In this document: positions 51,963-61,466 of the stretch, piece after piece
How the letters are laid out: each line of letters starts with the position of its first letter
How positions within the stretch are numbered: the first letter of the stretch is position 1
DNA from: JBJHAX01 sp050480705
GTDB lineage: Bacteria; Actinomycetota; Nitriliruptoria; Nitriliruptorales; Nitriliruptoraceae
Assembly: GCA_050480705.1 (NCBI GenBank)
Contig: JBJHAX010000008.1
Coordinates: 1 to 64,000 of the forward strand
Length of the DNA stretch: 64,000 nucleotides
Direction of reading: 5' to 3'
Notes under the pieces: generated by a model
What the model was told of the DNA's origin: nothing
Database searches by the model: none
The model's input: the letters and a program-made list of their open reading frames with translations, nothing else
Program-made: the position numbers and the translations under genes

Positions 51963-53180
51963 GTGCGTCTGTTCGCGGTCGCGCTCGTCGCGGTGCTGCT
52001 GGTCGGGGTCCCACGACCTGCAGGAGCAGACGAACCCGTCGAACTCGTCTACTTCGGCGCCGAGGGCTGCCCGTTCTGCGCACAGATGGAGCAGTTGCTC
52101 GACGACCTCGAAGTCGAGCACGCTGACGAGCTCGTCGTTCGCCGCTATGACGTGAGTCGCGACCCGGTAGCGCGACAACGGTGGATCGACGAGCTCGCGG
52201 TTCGTGGACAGGACGCGTCCGGCGTACCCACCGTGGTCCTCGGACAGCGAGTCTGGGTGGGATTCGACCGTGGCGTCGCCGCGGGCATCAGGGTCGCCGT
52301 CTCAGATGCGGTCGCCACCGGTGTTCTACCCGAGGTGGCCGATCCCTCCACGAGCATCGATATGCCGTTCATCGGCGCGATCGATGCGGCTTCGGGATCC
52401 GCGATCGCGGCGACCATGCTCATCGCATTCGTTGACGGCTTCAACCCTTGCTCGTTGTGGGTGTTGATGGTGCTGCTCGCAATGGTCGTCAACGCTGGTG
52501 CGAGCCGAGGGCGGATCGCACTGATCGGCGCGACCTTCCTGACGGTGACCGGACTGATCTACGGGGTGTTCATCGCTGGCGTGTTCACCGTCCTCGGATT
52601 CGTCGAGCACCTGGGCGCGATTCGCGTCGGTGTTGCCGCGCTCGCGCTCGTCATCGGTGCGGTGAACATCAAGGACTACCTCACGCACGGCAGAGGCTTC
52701 TCGTTCTCGATTCCGCAGCGCGCGAAGCCGCGCATCTATCGCGGTGGCCGGGCCCTTCGCGACACGGATCGCTCGCTACTGGCCACCTTCGGTCTCACGA
52801 TCGCGATGGCGGCCGGGATCGCGCTGGTCGAGCTGCCCTGCACGGCCGGCTTGCCCGTGATCTGGTCGGGGATCATGCACACGCAAGGTGTCGCCGGCGC
52901 CGAGTTCGCTGCTCTGCTCGCGCTCTACCTGGCCATCTACGTTGCAGACGAACTCCTCGTCTTCTTTGTCGTGCTCGTCACCCTGCGGATCGAACGGCTG
53001 CAGCAGCATCAGGGACGGCTGCTCAAACTCGTCGGCGGCATGGTGATGGGGACCCTCGGTGTGATTCTGCTCACCGCGCCGGGACTCATGGAGCGCATCG
53101 GACCCGCGTCGCTGACGATCCTCGGGGCGGTCGTCGCCGCGCTGCTCATCGACGTTGTACGCCGCGCGCGAGCATCCTGA
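51963..53180 (+). CDS. Thioredoxin-like domain fused to a DsbD/CcdA-type membrane domain
   Basis: 405 residues. After a signal peptide (LFAVALVAVLLVGVPRPAGA) comes a thioredoxin/glutaredoxin domain with Cys36-Pro-Phe-Cys39 (FGAEGCPFCAQMEQLLDDLE), then from ~145 about six membrane helices with the two conserved membrane cysteines of CcdA/DsbD (FVDGFNPCSLWVL, Cys163; VELPCTAGLPVIWSG, Cys293). The layout suggests electrons pass from the cytosol through the membrane domain to the outer thioredoxin domain. The only in-frame start near the signal peptide is GTG 51963, with a weak ribosome site. Substrates unknown; the next gene encodes a cysteine-rich lipoprotein. Confidence 0.8.
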   Translation: MRLFAVALVAVLLVGVPRPAGADEPVELVYFGAEGCPFCAQMEQLLDDLEVEHADELVVRRYDVSRDPVARQRWIDELAVRGQDASGVPTVVLGQRVWVGFDRGVAAGIRVAVSDAVATGVLPEVADPSTSIDMPFIGAIDAASGSAIAATMLIAFVDGFNPCSLWVLMVLLAMVVNAGASRGRIALIGATFLTVTGLIYGVFIAGVFTVLGFVEHLGAIRVGVAALALVIGAVNIKDYLTHGRGFSFSIPQRAKPRIYRGGRALRDTDRSLLATFGLTIAMAAGIALVELPCTAGLPVIWSGIMHTQGVAGAEFAALLALYLAIYVADELLVFFVVLVTLRIERLQQHQGRLLKLVGGMVMGTLGVILLTAPGLMERIGPASLTILGAVVAALLIDVVRRARAS

Positions 53181-53319
53181 TCTGGTTGCCGAGCGATCGC
53201 GGCATCGTCGAGCCCCCCGCCGTCGCGCCACCGCGGCCACGCAACCCATCAGGAGCCGGTGACGTCAGAACAGTGCCGGTGCGTCGGTCACGGGAATCGA
53301 CACCGGGATCGGACTGCTG

Positions 53320-54390
53320 ATGTCCCTGTCGATGCGTTGGGCAGGTCTGTTCATGCTGGCGGCCGTCGCCGCAGGTTGCACGTCCACGGGGGACGTGGAT
53401 GCGCAGCCCGAGGAACCAGAGACCCCGGCTGTAGAAGAGCCGGCCGACGAGCCCATGGAGGACCTGAGCGGACTGGTCGCCGACTGGGAGGCGGCGTTCA
53501 CGCTGACGCTGCCGAACGGCTGGACGGTGTCGCACTGCGAAGGAGAGGCACCCATGCTGTGCTTCTTCGACGGCGACCGTTATGTCGGCGTCGTCGAACT
53601 GACGGACTATCCGACGCCGAACGACGTGGATGACGCCGATGAATATCTCGAAGCCAGGGGCGCCGACTTCATCGACACGATGCGTGACGATCGAGCGATC
53701 GGTTGCCCGACGTTGACGTTCGAGGAGATCCCCGCGACCGTCGTCGACGTCGCCGGCCAGCGCGGGCTACGCGTCGGGTTCCGCCTCACCGACGCCCAGA
53801 TGCGCGAGGTCGAACGCCACAGCGTGTACTACACGATCCACGACGGCTCGCACGTCACGATCACCGCCGGCGCGTACGCCGATGACGGGTGCGTCGAACG
53901 CCTCGGAGAATTCACTCCCGACGATCTCGGTCTCGTCCAGCTCTACATCGACGCGATCGTGGCGAACACGCCGCTCCCGGCGCTGTCGAGCTTCGACGAC
54001 GGGGCCGGGGTGGCGTTGACCGACGGCACCCATCTCGCGCGGATCGTTCGTTTCGACCCGCCGGTCAACGTCGTCGACATCGAGCTGGTCGAGATGCTCG
54101 ATGGCCAGGCCGCGATCGACGCGGCACGCGATGCCGGGGAAATCGGTGCCGGCGAGGATCTTCCCAACGACTTCTACATTCGCGACCTCGATGCTGCCAT
54201 GGTGTCGATCGACGTCGCGGGAGCGTCGGTCGAGGTGATCGATTGCTCGCAGTTGTGCGAGCGGGCGGAGGTCGGACTCGCCGACTTCCTGTCCGGGCGC
54301 CGCCCAGCCATGAACCGTGAGTTCGCCATCTTCGAGATCGAGGTGGCAGGAGGCCGGGTCACGCACATCGCCGAGATCTACCTGCCATGA
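53320..54390 (+). CDS. Cysteine-rich lipoprotein of unknown function
   Basis: 356 residues. Signal with lipobox (MLAAVAAGC), then a linker rich in Glu, Pro and Asp (EEPETPAVEEPADEP), then a globular exported part. Six further cysteines besides the lipidated one are visible (in SHCEGEAPMLCFF, RAIGCPTL, DDGCVERL and IDCSQLCERA), an even number that suits three disulfides. The C-terminal part is a repeat-poor beta-rich domain. No family recognised. Located 139 bp after the thioredoxin-DsbD fusion on the same strand. Confidence 0.7.
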   Translation: MSLSMRWAGLFMLAAVAAGCTSTGDVDAQPEEPETPAVEEPADEPMEDLSGLVADWEAAFTLTLPNGWTVSHCEGEAPMLCFFDGDRYVGVVELTDYPTPNDVDDADEYLEARGADFIDTMRDDRAIGCPTLTFEEIPATVVDVAGQRGLRVGFRLTDAQMREVERHSVYYTIHDGSHVTITAGAYADDGCVERLGEFTPDDLGLVQLYIDAIVANTPLPALSSFDDGAGVALTDGTHLARIVRFDPPVNVVDIELVEMLDGQAAIDAARDAGEIGAGEDLPNDFYIRDLDAAMVSIDVAGASVEVIDCSQLCERAEVGLADFLSGRRPAMNREFAIFEIEVAGGRVTHIAEIYLP

Positions 54391-54419
54391 CACCACGGGG
54401 GTACTGGCGTGGGGTCGGA

Positions 54420-55472
54420 TTACAGGCGCAGGTCGCCGGCCTCGGCGCGCCGCAGTGCAGCATCGAGGGATCTGGCCTTGCGGACGATGACCTCCATGAG
54501 TTCCTCCGGCGGATCGAACTTGCGGATCGAGCCGGAAGGAGCCAGCGTGCCGGTGTAGGGGTCGTAGAACGGGTTTGCGAAGATCAGGTCCGCCGCGAAG
54601 TGGCCGATGATGGTGGTTTCGTCGACCGGCAGGTCGTTGCGGTGCAGGAATGCGACCGCGACATAGACCGTCTGCGTGAGCTGGTCGGGGGTGATCCCGA
54701 ACACAGGTGAATGCTCGCCGCTGAACTCGCCGCTTTCGATCTCCACACCCTGCGCGAACTCGTTCACACCGAGCGCGTGCGCCGGCCAGCGCTGATCGTC
54801 GGTGAACAGGTCGTAGACGCGTGCCTGCTCGTCGATGAAGAACTGCACGCGATGGGGAGTGATCGCCCGCACGAAATGGTCGACGTCGTCGTAGCCGGCC
54901 GCTGTCCAGTGCACGACGAACAATCCGGGTTCGATCGATTCGTGGTAGTTCTCGGCGGATGCGAACACGCCGCGTCGGCTGGTGTCGATCGTGAATTGTT
55001 CGTACCCGTCGACGGTGACGTTGGCGAGCCGGTCGAGCGCGGCGATGTGCGCAATCTGTTCAGCGACACGATCGGCCACCGCGGGTTCATTGGTCAGCGC
55101 CGCCAACTCTTCGAGTCGTGGCAGGTTGCCGAGCATCTGTTGGGCGTTGGCGTGGAACTCCGGCAACGGCAGTCGTCGTTCGCCCGGCGGTTCGTCTTCG
55201 GTCAGCGTCTCCGACTCGCCCGGGTCGGGCACCTCGCCTCGGTCGTCGATATCGGCAGCCTCGCTGTCGGCAGGGCCGCGTGCCTCGTCGATGTCGGCGA
55301 ACAAGCCGAACACGTCATGGCGCCCACCCAGGCCCAGGACACCACCGACGGCGACCAGCCCCGCCAACACGATGACGAGCGTTCGCCGTCCGGCGGCGCG
55401 GGGTGCGGGCAGCGTGGAACGGATGCCGCCGGACGGCGATAGCCGCGGCGGTACCGGGCGGGACGAGGTCAT
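54420..55472 (-). CDS. Membrane-anchored PGRP/amidase_2-like protein
   Basis: 350 residues. One membrane helix near residues 28-48 (RRTLVIVLAGLVAVGGVLGLG), an acidic linker, a helical segment, then a domain like N-acetylmuramoyl-L-alanine amidase type 2: His188 in LFVVHWTAAGYDDVDHFVRA, AHALGVNEFAQGVEIES and the IIGHFAADLIFANPFYDP region, which would supply the second His and the Asp zinc ligand. Amidases of this fold cut the bond between lactyl and L-Ala in peptidoglycan. The match is partial; a non-catalytic peptidoglycan-binding role is possible. Confidence 0.6.
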   Translation of the reverse strand: MTSSRPVPPRLSPSGGIRSTLPAPRAAGRRTLVIVLAGLVAVGGVLGLGGRHDVFGLFADIDEARGPADSEAADIDDRGEVPDPGESETLTEDEPPGERRLPLPEFHANAQQMLGNLPRLEELAALTNEPAVADRVAEQIAHIAALDRLANVTVDGYEQFTIDTSRRGVFASAENYHESIEPGLFVVHWTAAGYDDVDHFVRAITPHRVQFFIDEQARVYDLFTDDQRWPAHALGVNEFAQGVEIESGEFSGEHSPVFGITPDQLTQTVYVAVAFLHRNDLPVDETTIIGHFAADLIFANPFYDPYTGTLAPSGSIRKFDPPEELMEVIVRKARSLDAALRRAEAGDLRL

Positions 55473-55583
55473 CGCCCGGTACCGCGCGCAGACGTTGCAT
55501 GAGCCATGCGCAGCAGTATCCCACGCAAGGCTCCCTCATGGAGCTGCCCTAACCGCCAGGGGCCCCACGAGGTGATTGGCCGC

Positions 55584-56402
55584 TCATGTACGTGCAGCGT
55601 GTGAGGCGGTCTCGGTCGCGACCTCCGCGCGCGCTTCTCGTTCGCCGGCGGCGATGAACCCGATCGCCCACACGATGGCGAGCACCGCCCACAGGGTCGA
55701 CAACTGGGATGCCGCGTCGATGCCGAGCGATGCGACACCGAGTGCAGCGACCATCAGTGCCGACACCCACACGACGAAACGCCAGCCCGAGACCTTCCAA
55801 GCCGCGACCGCAGCCAGCACGGGCGCGAGCAACGCGTACACGGCCATGATCACCCAGTGGCCGAATGCGTAGTGCTCGTCGTGCGGACCCGAGGCAGCGT
55901 GGATGTTGAGCTGCCCGGCCGCGTACACCACGAGCGGTACGGCTGCGACGGCGACCAGGACGAACAGCAGGGCGCTTGGGCGTGCAACCGAGCTGAACTT
56001 CGCACGCAACGAAGAAGGGTGAACGACGAACGCCAAGGCTGCGATGACGATCGCCGCCGCGACCACGCCGACGACGTCGGCCGGCAGGTCGACCATCGCC
56101 AGCACCATGGTGAACGCCAGTACCGACGCGACGCCGTACACCCACGCGGCTCCGACCTGCCGGGCAGGACGACGCAACTGGACGAGAACGGCGGCGACGA
56201 GCACCCAGGCGAACACTCCCTGCGCGAACATATGGATCTCGTGTGTGGCGCCCGCACCTTCCGGGTAGCCACCGAACGCGGTGACGACGAACCCGAGTTG
56301 CTCGGGTCGCTCGCCAAGATGCAGGACCAGCAGGATGAGCAACAGCAGCCAGAAGACGACGAGGCGCCACCGTGGGGTCCGGGTCGTGGTTGTCTCGGTC
56401 AT
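55584..56402 (-). CDS. Eight-helix membrane protein, unknown function
   Basis: 272 residues with about eight membrane helices. Histidines cluster near helix ends (VLHLGERPEQ; ATHEIHMFAQGV; NIHAASGPHDEHYAFGHW), which would suit heme or metal binding. AAGGAGAA lies just before the start; ATG 56402 gives a 5-bp spacing, ATG 56405 only 2 bp. No family recognised. The start lies 74 bp after the amidase stop on the same strand, so both may share a transcript. Confidence 0.65.
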   Translation of the reverse strand: MTETTTTRTPRWRLVVFWLLLLILLVLHLGERPEQLGFVVTAFGGYPEGAGATHEIHMFAQGVFAWVLVAAVLVQLRRPARQVGAAWVYGVASVLAFTMVLAMVDLPADVVGVVAAAIVIAALAFVVHPSSLRAKFSSVARPSALLFVLVAVAAVPLVVYAAGQLNIHAASGPHDEHYAFGHWVIMAVYALLAPVLAAVAAWKVSGWRFVVWVSALMVAALGVASLGIDAASQLSTLWAVLAIVWAIGFIAAGEREARAEVATETASHAART

Positions 56403-56476
56403 CATTTCTCCTTGTCGGTTCGATTGGTGCGGTCAGGTGGTGCGTCAGCGCCGTGGCGCAGGCGCACCGTCGAAGG

Positions 56477-58045
56477 TCACAACGACGGCATCCCAGGATG
56501 GTCGGGGCGAAGCGACGTGGCGGATTCGATGGCGTGCATCGCGGCCAGGACCAGATCTTCGCGCCAGTGGCGCGCAGCGACCTGCACGCCGACCGGAAGC
56601 CCCGCGCTGCCCTGCTCGGCCGTGATGGCGGCGCGTATCGCAGCGTCACGGCTCGATGGCCGGTCGGACTCCTCGGACGGCTCGACGCGCGTCACCGGCA
56701 CCACACCGGTGGGAAGACCGATGTTGGTGAACATCACCGACGGTGCGTGCACATCGGGCAGCTTCGTCGACAGGCCGTGGGGCACGGCCGGCAGAGGCGT
56801 GGCGGGTGCGAGGATGAGATCGAACTGGCCGTCGTCGAGGGCGGAGACGAACCGCGCGACGTAACTCATCCGATCGCCGAGGACGTCCATCAACTCCCGG
56901 GCCGATGATGTGCGCATGCGGCGAACCGCCCGTGCGGCGCGGTGCTGCCCACTCGCTGCCAGGAGGGCGCCGAGCAGTCGCACCGCTGCGTTCGGCCATG
57001 TCGCAGCCTGCACGTCCGCCTTGATCAACGCATGCGGTTTCTCGCCCGCGAGGAGCTGGGACATCCACGCGCCACCGTCGGCCGTGAACGCCCGAAACGC
57101 CAGCGTGATCGCTTCGGCGGGGTCGGGAGCCGAGGTCCATGGCTCGACGTGCGCGCCCGCGCTGCGCAGCGCATCCGCGGCGATGCCAAGTGAACGGCGG
57201 ATCGCTGGGGATGGTGTGAACCCGTCGATCTCGGTCAACAGTGCGACCCGGCGTCCTTCGACTCCGGCCGTGTGCGGCTCGCGCCACGCCACGGGTGGGT
57301 TGAGTTCCGTGGGCCGCTCGACGACCGCTTCCACCATGACCCGCAGCGCAAGCGCGACGTCGTCGGTGGAGCGTGCGAACGGCCCCGCCTGGGCGAACTC
57401 GAATCCTGCCCCGGTCCGCGTCGGTGGTCGGTCGATCGGCAGGCGCCGCACGGTCGGTACCAGCGTGTAGACGCCGCACCACGCGGCAGGGATGCGCAGG
57501 CTTCCCCCCAGGTCGGCTCCGAGACTGAGCGGAACCCCGCCCGCCGCGACGACGGCAGCGTCCGCGCCGCTGCTGCCGCCCGGTGTGCGCGACAGATCCC
57601 AGGGGTTGTTGGTACGCCCGAATAGGTCGTTGTCGGTCTCGATGGCGCCGAGCCCCGGCGGCACGTTGGTCTTGGCGAGCACGATCGCTCCGGCGGCACG
57701 CAGCGCGGCGACCATCCGTCCGTCCGTGCGCGCAGCCTGATCGGCGAGCCGACTGACGCCGAACGTCGTGGGCAGCCCTGCGACGTCGAACTGATCCTTG
57801 ATCGTGACCGGCACTCCGTGGAGCCGCCCGATCCTTTCTCCACGCCGGAGCGCGGCGTCTGCCTCGCCTGCTTCCCGTCGTGCATCGTCGTAGCGGCGTG
57901 CGACGATCGCATTGAGCGGACCGTCGATCTCTTCGATGCGGTCGATGTGGGCGTCCACGGCGCCGCTGGCCGATACGTCGCCAGCCGCAATGCTCGCGAC
58001 GAGTTCGGATGCTGTCAGGCGGGTCAGCGACACCGTGGTCTGCAT
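56477..58045 (-). CDS. Amidase-signature-family hydrolase
   Basis: 522 residues. The catalytic Lys-cisSer-Ser triad of the amidase signature family is visible: Lys83 in VPVTIKDQFDVAG, the cis-Ser in RTPGGSSGADAAVVA (158/159) and the nucleophile Ser182 in LGADLGGSLRIPAAW. Members cleave carboxamides, including GatA; the lack of GatB/GatC neighbours and the sequence point to a free amidase. AAAGGA precedes ATG 58045; a longer frame upstream is not favoured. The MalT-type regulator gene lies next upstream on the same strand and may regulate it. Confidence 0.88.
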   Translation of the reverse strand: MQTTVSLTRLTASELVASIAAGDVSASGAVDAHIDRIEEIDGPLNAIVARRYDDARREAGEADAALRRGERIGRLHGVPVTIKDQFDVAGLPTTFGVSRLADQAARTDGRMVAALRAAGAIVLAKTNVPPGLGAIETDNDLFGRTNNPWDLSRTPGGSSGADAAVVAAGGVPLSLGADLGGSLRIPAAWCGVYTLVPTVRRLPIDRPPTRTGAGFEFAQAGPFARSTDDVALALRVMVEAVVERPTELNPPVAWREPHTAGVEGRRVALLTEIDGFTPSPAIRRSLGIAADALRSAGAHVEPWTSAPDPAEAITLAFRAFTADGGAWMSQLLAGEKPHALIKADVQAATWPNAAVRLLGALLAASGQHRAARAVRRMRTSSARELMDVLGDRMSYVARFVSALDDGQFDLILAPATPLPAVPHGLSTKLPDVHAPSVMFTNIGLPTGVVPVTRVEPSEESDRPSSRDAAIRAAITAEQGSAGLPVGVQVAARHWREDLVLAAMHAIESATSLRPDHPGMPSL

Positions 58046-58214
58046 CGACGTCCTTTTGACGGGTCTGGCTTCTCCGGTTCGCATGGGCGTGCGTACCGTT
58101 CGAGCCCATGTCTACGGATTCACCGTCAAGGCGGCGTCACCCAAAGGTCGTAAAGACGTGCACACCGGGTCGTAGTTGCTTGCGGCCGGCTCGTGCTGGA
58201 CGTGGCAGCGGCGG

Positions 58215-60884
58215 TCACAGCAGCCGTAGTTCGCGTGCGCGAGCCACCGCGTGGGTGCGGGAGGAGGCGTCGAGTTTGCGCAGAATGCGAGTCAGATGGG
58301 TCTTGACGGTCGCTTCGCTGATGTGCAGATCCTCGGCGATCTGGCGATTCGATGCCCCTGTCGAGACCATGTCGAGCACTTCCGCTTCACGTGCCGAGAT
58401 TGCCTCGTCAGTTCCGGGGATCGTCAACGGCCGGCCTCGGGCACGTGTCTGACCGCTCGCCGAGAGGACAACGCGCAGTACGTCGCTGTGCACGCCGGCG
58501 CGCACGCAGCGTTCGAGGACCGAGCGATGCGAACGTGACTCGGGCAGCAAGACGCCAGGGCCGATGCGGGATGCCGCATCGAGCGTTGGCATGGCCGCTT
58601 CGATCGCGGCCGCGGCACGTCCCTGCTCGAGAAGGATGTCGGCGCGTTCCAGGCCCGGCAGCCCCGCCCACAACCAGCAGCGCCCTGCATGCTGGATCTG
58701 CTCGGCCTCGGTGAGGATGTCGAGCGCATCAGCAACGCGTCCGGTGGCCCGCGCGACCATCGCCTCGGCCATCATCTGTGCGACACGCCCCTCGGCGTGG
58801 GGAGCCGCCGGCCGGCCGGGGAGCAGCTCGTCATGGGTAGCGACCACCTGGTCGTGGTCACCTGCGAGCCAGTGGGAGCGCATCGCCGCGTAGGCGTAGA
58901 CGTGGCGGAACTGCCGGTACACGGGCCCGTCGATGCGTGGCAGGGCGTCGCCGATGATCCGTGCGACGCTTGCATGGTCCCCGATGCCTCGTGAGAGCGC
59001 CATGAGGAGCAGCTCGGCCTCCTGGTGCTTCCACGCCATACGGCCGTAACCGTTCGATTCTGCAAGGCATGCCCGCAGTTCACGCGAGGCGTGCTCGACG
59101 TCGAGTTTGAGAAGCGGGGTGGTTGCGCGGGCCGGCCGCATACCGGTGAAGGTCGCCTGGTCGTCAGCGTCGAGCACGGCCGCGATCCGGGCTGTCGCAT
59201 CGGCGAGCCACTCGTACCCCTGATCGACGAAGGCCATGACCGGCGACAGTGCCGGGCCGACGAGTCGGCCCATGCTCGCGTCGCCCGAACGCACCGTGAG
59301 ATCAACGGCCTGCCCGATGCAATGTGACAGCCCGGGCCAATCATTGCGGTAGAAGTGCCACCAGGTCGCCGCGGCGAGCACGGTGGGCCGCCACGCGTCG
59401 CTGACGTGCGCCAACGCGTGTTCCACGGCCTGGCCGACACGGTCCTGGTCGCCGAGCTGCAGGAAGGCCTCGGCAAGCATCGTGTTCACTTCCGCGGCCT
59501 GCGGATCCCGGCCGGTCGCGATCAGTTCATCGCGCAGTGGTTCGAGCGCGCGGACGATCGCATGCGCCTCTCCCTTCACGTGTTCGGGCCACACCATCAG
59601 CATCATCAGGCGATGGTTGGTCGCGAGCACCTCCGGGGGCAGTGCACGCACGGCAGGTCCGAGTGCGATGATCGTGTTCGTTTCGAGCCCTGACGTTCCG
59701 ATCTCGAGGATGATCTGCGCCGCGCGCGTGTGCTCGTTCGCAGCGGCGAGGTGGGGAAGCGCACGCATCGGGGCAAGCGCGCCAGCGGCGCGCCGGTGAA
59801 GCTCGGTGATCTGCTCGGGCGTGTACGAGGCCCGCAACTGTTCACGCAGAAAGGTGCTGAACAGATCGTGGACGCGCCAGGTGTCGACGCCGATCGAACG
59901 ATGCCGGGTGACGAACAGGTTGCGTCGGTCGAGGTCTGTCAGCACGGATTCACTGTCGCTGCGACCGGTGACCGCATCACACACCTCGACGGAGAGCTCG
60001 TCCAGGATGGAGGTTTCGAGAAGAAACGTGCGTAGCTGCTCGGGCAGTTCGTCGATGATCTCTGCGGCGAGGAACGAGTGCAGATCGTCCTGCAGGCGGG
60101 GCAGTGTCCCGCCTGGGGACGCCGGTCCCTGCCGCTGACCAGCCGACACCCGGGTGGTCGCGAGCCGCACCGCGGCCGGCCAGCCGCCGCTGGCCCGCGC
60201 GACGGCGTCGATGTCCTCGTCGGTCGCCGTTGCTTCGTGGCCCAGCACACGTGCGATCGCGTCGTTGTCGAGGAGCAGGTCTTCGAGGCCGAACTCCGTG
60301 GTTTCGCCGCGAACACGCCGGCGCGGCAGGGCGAGTTGCGGCTCGGTTCGGCTGCCGAGGACGATGCGGACGTGGGGTGGAAGGTGCTCGAGTACTTCGT
60401 CGAGCAGCTGCCACGTGTCCTCGCCGGTGAGCTCGTGCGTGTCGTCGAGGACGAGGGCGACCGGGTCGCACTCGCCGAGGTCGTTGACGAGCGCGACGGC
60501 ATACTGGCGTGCCGTCGCTGCCGGTCCGGTGTAGGTGAGCAGGTGGCCGAGCCGCGCACCGAATCCGGCGTCGATCTGGCGGCGCCCACCTTCGAGCAGT
60601 GCGACGGCCAGGCCTGATGGTTCATCGTCGTCGGGGCCGAGCCGAACCCAGACGACATCCGTCGCCGCCGTCGCGGCCCACGCGGCCAGTGCTGTGGTCT
60701 TGCCTGAGCCCGCGGGCGCGGTGAGCATCGTCAGTGGCCGGGCAGTGATCGCCTCAGCCAGGCGGGCGACGACATGGTCGGTGGCGACACGGTCGTCGAG
60801 TGCCGGTGGGACGAATTTCGTGTACGCAAAGCGTTCCACGGCCGCATGATGCGCCCGCGATGTGGTCGTTGGTGTCCCGTTCAC
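58215..60884 (-). CDS. MalT-like LuxR-family STAND ATPase regulator
   Basis: 889 residues. N-terminal NTPase: Walker A LTAPAGSGKTTALAA (residues 55-65) and Walker B ALVLDDTHELTG, then winged-helix and arm regions (LPHLAAANEHTRAAQIILE), a long TPR-like helical repeat region (~450-810), and a C-terminal LuxR helix-turn-helix from ~830 (ISAREAEVLDMVSTGASNRQ, IAEDLHISEATVKTHLTRIL). Proteins of this build oligomerise on binding an inducer and ATP, then activate transcription. Inducer unknown. GTG start with no strong ribosome site. Confidence 0.9.
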   Translation of the reverse strand: MNGTPTTTSRAHHAAVERFAYTKFVPPALDDRVATDHVVARLAEAITARPLTMLTAPAGSGKTTALAAWAATAATDVVWVRLGPDDDEPSGLAVALLEGGRRQIDAGFGARLGHLLTYTGPAATARQYAVALVNDLGECDPVALVLDDTHELTGEDTWQLLDEVLEHLPPHVRIVLGSRTEPQLALPRRRVRGETTEFGLEDLLLDNDAIARVLGHEATATDEDIDAVARASGGWPAAVRLATTRVSAGQRQGPASPGGTLPRLQDDLHSFLAAEIIDELPEQLRTFLLETSILDELSVEVCDAVTGRSDSESVLTDLDRRNLFVTRHRSIGVDTWRVHDLFSTFLREQLRASYTPEQITELHRRAAGALAPMRALPHLAAANEHTRAAQIILEIGTSGLETNTIIALGPAVRALPPEVLATNHRLMMLMVWPEHVKGEAHAIVRALEPLRDELIATGRDPQAAEVNTMLAEAFLQLGDQDRVGQAVEHALAHVSDAWRPTVLAAATWWHFYRNDWPGLSHCIGQAVDLTVRSGDASMGRLVGPALSPVMAFVDQGYEWLADATARIAAVLDADDQATFTGMRPARATTPLLKLDVEHASRELRACLAESNGYGRMAWKHQEAELLLMALSRGIGDHASVARIIGDALPRIDGPVYRQFRHVYAYAAMRSHWLAGDHDQVVATHDELLPGRPAAPHAEGRVAQMMAEAMVARATGRVADALDILTEAEQIQHAGRCWLWAGLPGLERADILLEQGRAAAAIEAAMPTLDAASRIGPGVLLPESRSHRSVLERCVRAGVHSDVLRVVLSASGQTRARGRPLTIPGTDEAISAREAEVLDMVSTGASNRQIAEDLHISEATVKTHLTRILRKLDASSRTHAVARARELRLL

Positions 60885-60910
60885 CGGTCAAGTATGCAAG
60901 ATCGAACGGC

Positions 60911-60948
60911 GTGTGGCCCGGTTCCACGACTCGGGAACCGGGCCACAC
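60911..60948 (-). terminator. Strong transcription terminator
   Basis: Perfect 15-bp inverted repeat (GTGTGGCCCGGTTCC and its complement) with an 8-nt loop, placed 27 bp after the small lipoprotein stop and before the MalT-type gene. On the minus strand it ends the lipoprotein message and separates it from the regulator. Confidence 0.85.
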
Positions 60949-60974
60949 GGTTGAACTGTCGGACGGACGACGAA

Positions 60975-61283
60975 TCAGAACTCGTTGGCGAGCTCGGGGC
61001 AGTTGCGCTCCATCGCTTCGATCATCTCGTCGTCCGAGATGCCGGCGTCGTTGGCGCGCTGCTCGAGTTCGGCGATCCGCATGAACGCGTCGTCGAGCTC
61101 GTCCATGGCGTCCATGTCGCCGTCCATGACCTGCTCATCGAGGCCCTGAAGCTCCGCGATGAGGTCACAGGCGTCCTGGGCGATCGCGTCGGCTTCGCTG
61201 GCGGGGCCGCCGCCGCAGCCGGCGAGGGCCAAGGCTGCGGCGAACATTGCGGCAGTCAGAGTGCGGGTCAGCTTCGAGGTCAC
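60975..61283 (-). CDS. Small lipoprotein
   Basis: 102 residues. Signal with lipobox LALAGC, then a short acidic helical body (EADAIAQDACDLIAELQGLD; DAMDELDDAFMRIAELEQ) with two further cysteines. Starts GTG after AAGGA. Ends in a strong terminator. Function unknown; the high expression implied by the terminator and small size suggests an abundant envelope protein. Confidence 0.65.
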   Translation of the reverse strand: MTSKLTRTLTAAMFAAALALAGCGGGPASEADAIAQDACDLIAELQGLDEQVMDGDMDAMDELDDAFMRIAELEQRANDAGISDDEMIEAMERNCPELANEF

Positions 61284-61466
61284 GCTGGTCCTTCGGTCGT
61301 GTGCGTCGGATGACTCAACGATCGGTGCGCGCGAGGTGCGAATGCACGGATCGAGCTCGCGACGCTACCGTCCGTGCCTGAGCGTGCACGATCGTGCCCC
61401 CGCTGTATGGCCAGGTGAACCCTGCGTGCGCCCGCACCTTGTCCTGGGCGGGGGAGAGGCGGCGAT

